NCBI GenBank assembly: GCA_019114885.1
Contig: DXEQ01000285.1
Location: 1-5,613 of the forward strand
Direction of reading: 5' to 3'
From: Candidatus Anaerobutyricum stercoripullorum
GTDB lineage: Bacteria; Bacillota; Clostridia; Lachnospirales; Lachnospiraceae
Length of the DNA stretch: 5,613 nucleotides
Below the pieces are notes generated by a model that saw nothing but the letters and a program-made list of their open reading frames with translations, was not told where the DNA came from and did not search any database. The position numbers were made by a program, and so were the translations under genes. Below, in pieces: positions 4,329 through 5,613 of the stretch. How positions within the stretch are numbered: the stretch's first letter is position 1; each line of letters opens with the position of its first letter.

Positions 4329-5613
4329 TTACGCCGTCGTATGTTCATCTCTTCTTCTGCCGGTGATGACCATGACAGAAGCCAGAGCGATTAACGTGAT
4401 TCCGCCAAAAGTGAACCGGAACGCACCCGTTCCGCCGGTACTCGGCAGTTTCGGCGTGATTGTGTTGGTGTAGGTTACATTTGCTGTGTTACCTGTTTCA
4501 ATCTGTCCAACTGCCACTGCGGCAGTGGAACCTTCTTCTATACCGCCTTTATGGCTGACTATATATCCATCCGGTACATTTGTCTCTTCGACTTTATACT
4601 TTGTGCCCGTCGGCAGATTGTTGATGGTGATAGATTCGTCAGCCTGTAATTCGAATGTTCCACCATTGGAAATCGTTCCTATATTCGACTGTCCTGCCTT
4701 GTCAATAATCACATAAGGATATGTATTGGTCAGAGGAGTGTCGTTGCTTCCAGTTAATCCCAGTTTGAATGTAAATGTGTCATTATTGGTATTCGCATTC
4801 TGTCCTTCTACCTTTTTCTCCACTTTCAGAGCGCCCGTGCTCTGTCCCGGCGTCGCCGAGGATACGGACGGCAGGGTAAACTGCATGTAACAGGTGGAAC
4901 CGGAAAGTCCACGCTCCGTGTAATAGAAAGACAAAGTGTGAGTGCCAGCCTCCCCTTTTTCTACATAATCCCAGAGGTTTACATACTCGCCCACGGAACT
5001 GTGCACTCCGCCGATATCACAGACCAAATCTCCATCGAGAAATACCCACATATCATCGTCACCGAAGAAGTAGTATTCCAACGGACCGGTGTAATCCTCT
5101 GTCAATTTAAACTGAACAGCATATTGCATACCGAACATATTGTTGTGGGCTAATCCATCGTCACTTGTCGGATACATCTTGTTGCCACCAACTCCAACAT
5201 AATTTCCTTCATTCTGATATTGACCAGTTTTTCCATCTTTACCCAGATTACCATCCATCGGCCAGAAATTATTGGTCCAGATATGATTGTAAACTGTGCT
5301 GCCAGTGACAGGATTATTAAAATATTCCAGCCCGGTTAAATTACCTTCTCCTGTCACTGCACTCAAGGTATATGTATCGCCATTGCGGTTAAATTGCAGA
5401 CCAAATTGTCCATCTGTATAAAATGTTTTACCTGTGGCAGTCCCATCGTTAAACAACTTCGGAGCGATGACTCCATCAGCGTACTGAATATTTCCATTAG
5501 TATCCAATCCGGTTACCAATCCAAAGGTACAGCCTTCAAAAGCATTTATTGCGCTGTCTGAATTATTCGGATCACTTCGATTATATTGATTAAGCCAGTT
5601 TCCATTCCAATTT
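4329..5613 (-). CDS. Fibro-slime domain LPXTG-anchored adhesin, probable pilus tip subunit (N-terminus missing)
   Basis: The reading frame is open to the right edge, so only the last 427 residues are visible; signal peptide and true start lie outside. A TTG at 5519-5517 could be mistaken for a start, but the open frame runs 31 codons further upstream with sensible residues. Counting from the first visible codon, residues about 100-250 form a fibro-slime domain (PA14-like), marked by GDDDMWVFLDG (from residue 184) followed by IGGVH. A CnaB-like domain spans about 260-385, with candidate isopeptide residues K266, E342/E343 in the YKVEET E-box, and N383 in VTYTN. The C-terminus has LPSTGG (389-394), a hydrophobic stretch and a RRR tail: a complete cell-wall sorting signal. 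As the first visible gene of the operon, with a putative ligand-binding fold, it best fits the tip adhesin. The ligand is unknown; carbohydrate or host glycan is a guess from PA14-like folds. Confidence 0.88.
   Translation of the reverse strand, partial: NWNGNWLNQYNRSDPNNSDSAINAFEGCTFGLVTGLDTNGNIQYADGVIAPKLFNDGTATGKTFYTDGQFGLQFNRNGDTYTLSAVTGEGNLTGLEYFNNPVTGSTVYNHIWTNNFWPMDGNLGKDGKTGQYQNEGNYVGVGGNKMYPTSDDGLAHNNMFGMQYAVQFKLTEDYTGPLEYYFFGDDDMWVFLDGDLVCDIGGVHSSVGEYVNLWDYVEKGEAGTHTLSFYYTERGLSGSTCYMQFTLPSVSSATPGQSTGALKVEKKVEGQNANTNNDTFTFKLGLTGSNDTPLTNTYPYVIIDKAGQSNIGTISNGGTFELQADESITINNLPTGTKYKVEETNVPDGYIVSHKGGIEEGSTAAVAVGQIETGNTANVTYTNTITPKLPSTGGTGAFRFTFGGITLIALASVMVITGRRRDEHTTA

Noticed and set aside
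5517..5519. TTG as the start of the tip adhesin
   Set aside because: The frame stays open to the window edge and a start here would lack a signal peptide, which a sortase substrate needs.

Overview
The window is most of a sortase-assembled (class C) pilus operon, all on the minus strand, so transcription runs from right to left. The organism is a Gram-positive member of the Firmicutes. The style of the pilins and sortase (fibro-slime adhesin, D2-domain fimbrial backbone, sortase with a P-D-R-Y lid, strong AGGAGG-type ribosome sites, mixed GC) suggests a gut Clostridia, most likely Lachnospiraceae. That taxonomic call is inference from family resemblance, not a search result.

Layout in transcription order: (1) 5613-4329, a large LPSTG-anchored adhesin with a fibro-slime domain, the probable tip pilin, cut by the right window edge; (2) 4328-4194, a 135-base intercistronic leader with two stable hairpins and a strong ribosome site; (3) 4193-2751, the LPGTG-anchored backbone pilin; (4) 2747-1863, the class C pilin-polymerising sortase, starting immediately after the backbone stop; (5) 1897-638, a second smaller pilin that overlaps the sortase gene and is probably the basal (wall-proximal) subunit, with an unusual sorting signal; (6) 625-585, an intrinsic terminator; (7) 553-68, a conserved-looking small protein of unknown function, probably outside the pilus system. 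Positions 1-67 hold nothing I can support.

Expected working model: the three pilins are secreted through Sec signal peptides and held by their hydrophobic tails. The sortase cleaves LPXTG-like motifs and joins each threonine to a lysine of the next subunit. The tip adhesin sits first, backbone subunits polymerise behind it, and a lysine of the basal pilin ends growth. All three pilins also carry the residues expected for internal Lys-Asn isopeptide bonds in CnaA/CnaB-like domains.

The points most worth a second look are: the basal pilin lacks the Leu-Pro of LPXTG but keeps an almost perfect pilin motif; the backbone has a degenerate pilin motif; tandem hairpins lie just upstream of the backbone gene; and a base-composition mosaic makes the exposed parts of tip and backbone AT-rich, while the anchors, sortase and basal pilin are GC-rich. 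I see no evidence of a wholly new system; this is a recognisable pilus locus with some atypical parts.
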